A stretch of DNA of 64,000 nucleotides from Paludibacter sp. (GTDB taxonomy: Bacteria; Bacteroidota; Bacteroidia; Bacteroidales; Paludibacteraceae). Position numbers and translations under genes: made by a program. Positions 62,503-64,000 of the stretch are shown piece by piece. Below the pieces are notes generated by a model, which saw nothing but the letters and a program-made list of their open reading frames with translations, ran no database searches and was not told the DNA's origin. Within the stretch, counting starts at the first letter, position 1. Every line of letters begins with the position of its first letter. Where the stretch lies: positions 186,001 to 250,000 of the forward strand of contig JAFLKK010000004.1 of assembly GCA_019163375.1 (NCBI GenBank), read 5' to 3'.

Positions 62503-64000
62503 ATGAAAAGAAAAATCAATTTACTATTGGTATTGCTCCTCTTTGGAGTAGGCTTAGTTTCTGCTCAGCAGAATCTTTCTGTTTCGGGAGTTGTTACTGA
62601 TGCAAGCGATGGTAGCCCACTAGTTGGTGTTACTGTTATTGCCAAAGGAGCAACTAATGGAACTGTGACGGACATAAACGGGAAGTACACCCTAAAAGCA
62701 GTCCAAGGTTCAACCATTGTTTTTACGTACATTGGTATGGAGAAACAACAAGTTATTGCTAAAGGGAGTGTTGTCAACGTTGCATTGCAGGCTGACTCAC
62801 ACGTTTTGAATGAGGTCGTAGCCGTTGGTTATGGAACAATGAAGAAAAGCGACCTTTCGGGTGCTTCGGTAACTGTTGGCGAAGAGAAGCTCAAGGGTTC
62901 AATTATTACCAATATGGATCAGGCTTTGCAGGGTCGTGTTACCGGTGTTACTGCTGTACAAACGTCGGGTGCTCCGGGTTCCTCGGTTTCTATCCGTGTT
63001 CGTGGACAAAGTACGATTAATTCAGGTGCTGAACCACTTTATGTTATCGATGGTATTCCAATTCAGATTACCGGTAAATCGGGTGCTGATTACGGTTTAG
63101 GCGATGCGTTGGGGAATGGTACAGTTTCAACGATCTCTCCACTTTCTACCATCAATCCTTCCGACATCGTTTCTATGGAAATTCTGAAAGATGCATCTGC
63201 TACCGCTATTTACGGTTCTCAAGGATCAAATGGTGTTGTGCTTATCACTACCAAACGTGGTAAAGCCGGTGAAGCTAAATTTTCGTACGATGGTATGTAC
63301 GCTATTCAACGTCAGGCAAAACGTCTGGATGTAATGAATTTAAAACAATTCGCAGAATATAGCAATGATATGGCTTCCGAAACTGCCGGACGCGATCAAC
63401 GCGTGGAGTTCCGCGATCCTAGTTTGCTTGGTAATGGTACCAACTGGCAAGATGCCGTATTCCAAATAGCTCCTATGCAAAGTCATACTATCAGCGCTCA
63501 AGGTGGTACTGAAAAGGTAAAATACTTTGTGTCGGGTTCCTACTTAGGTCAGGAAGGTACAGTGAAAGGTACTGATTTCAAACGTTTTTCATTTCGCTCT
63601 AATTTAGATGCACAGTTGAAAAAATGGTTGAAAATGGGTGTGAATATGACCTATTCAAATACAGATGAGCGTTTAGGCCTTGTTGATAGTGATGAAGGTA
63701 TTTTAAATATTGCTCTAACATCGACTCCGGATGTGCCTATCTATGATATGAACGGTAACTTTACCAGTGTTAGTCGCGAAGGTGTTGCATCGCGTGTGAA
63801 TCCGATAGCAAAATCATTGGACGAAGATAATCTGCTTAATCGTTCGTCGTTGAATGGGAATGTATTTTTCGATGCAACAATTATGAAAGCGTTGACATTT
63901 CATACAGAATACGCGATGGAAAAAGGTAGCTCAACTGCCGAACGCTTTTTACCCACAGCTACTTATGGTAGTTGGTCTCGCTCAATTAATAGCGATTCAT
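62503..64000 (+). CDS. SusC-like TonB-dependent transporter, 3'-truncated by window edge
   Basis: The first 499 codons of an outer-membrane glycan transporter. The signal peptide is about 1-22 (ends LVSAQ). A carboxypeptidase-regulatory-like domain (GVVTDASDGSPLVGVTVIAKG) is followed by the TonB box region (LNEVVAVGYGTMKK), plug (SGAPGSSVSIRVRGQST, LYVIDGIPIQITG, MEILKDASATAIYGSQGSNG) and the start of the barrel. The frame is open to the last base. It is distinct from the SusC at 44063, so a second glycan locus begins here; its SusD partner should follow beyond the window. Confidence 0.93.
   Translation, partial: MKRKINLLLVLLLFGVGLVSAQQNLSVSGVVTDASDGSPLVGVTVIAKGATNGTVTDINGKYTLKAVQGSTIVFTYIGMEKQQVIAKGSVVNVALQADSHVLNEVVAVGYGTMKKSDLSGASVTVGEEKLKGSIITNMDQALQGRVTGVTAVQTSGAPGSSVSIRVRGQSTINSGAEPLYVIDGIPIQITGKSGADYGLGDALGNGTVSTISPLSTINPSDIVSMEILKDASATAIYGSQGSNGVVLITTKRGKAGEAKFSYDGMYAIQRQAKRLDVMNLKQFAEYSNDMASETAGRDQRVEFRDPSLLGNGTNWQDAVFQIAPMQSHTISAQGGTEKVKYFVSGSYLGQEGTVKGTDFKRFSFRSNLDAQLKKWLKMGVNMTYSNTDERLGLVDSDEGILNIALTSTPDVPIYDMNGNFTSVSREGVASRVNPIAKSLDEDNLLNRSSLNGNVFFDATIMKALTFHTEYAMEKGSSTAERFLPTATYGSWSRSINSDS

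Overview
The window looks like a chromosome segment of a Bacteroidales bacterium, perhaps close to Paludibacter or Dysgonomonadaceae. The evidence is the pair of SusC/SusD-type systems, membrane-anchored one-protein glycan regulators, lipoproteins, RHS/YD-repeat remnants, and many start regions preceded by the Bacteroidota promoter pattern (TTTG, about 20 bp, TAnnTTTG). No rRNA, tRNA or CRISPR array was seen.

Layout. 1-4.2 kb: 3' part of a PEP carboxylase gene (ppc), convergent with an exported GH36 alpha-galactosidase across one strong bidirectional terminator. 4.2-7.1 kb: accessory DNA with a rigid 21-bp repeat array, then what looks like an integron-type cassette pair without an integrase: an M28 peptidase and a frameshifted membrane protein, separated and followed by homologous attC-like sites. 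7.2-9.6 kb: an EamA transporter and an alanine-dehydrogenase-like protein. 10-20.6 kb: a core block of bifunctional (p)ppGpp synthetase/hydrolase, guaB, three periplasmic foldase-type proteins (PpiC/SurA type) and an OstA/LptA-like protein, suggesting linked outer-membrane biogenesis. 20.7-22.1 kb: a second, unrelated 21-bp array, a small membrane protein and a solitary REP element.

22.1-32.4 kb: AraC regulator, pirin and DoxX on the minus strand; a GH127 beta-L-arabinofuranosidase divergent from a large propeller/Y_Y_Y/HTH membrane regulator; and an exported three-domain flavoprotein. 32.5-38.3 kb: a decayed RHS locus holding a REP-associated tyrosine transposase between inverted REP copies, a 5'-truncated RHS gene with its candidate immunity gene, one displaced toxin-tip module with candidate immunity genes, a third broken module, and a stray 63-bp copy of the alpha-galactosidase signal-peptide region.

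38.4-55.9 kb: a TPR/membrane/HTH-type regulator, three small genes (two sharing a 28-bp leader), then a polysaccharide utilisation locus: GH144, SusC, SusD, LamG lipoprotein, GH43-like enzyme, GH3 and a second, lipoprotein GH144. Two GH144 enzymes plus a GH3 point to beta-1,2-glucan as substrate (inference). 55.9-61.9 kb: a DUF4294-like membrane protein, a membrane pyrophosphatase (hppA), an ExbB/ExbD pair and a YhhQ-type queuosine-precursor transporter. 62.5 kb to the end: start of another SusC gene with three copies of a 16-bp direct repeat upstream.
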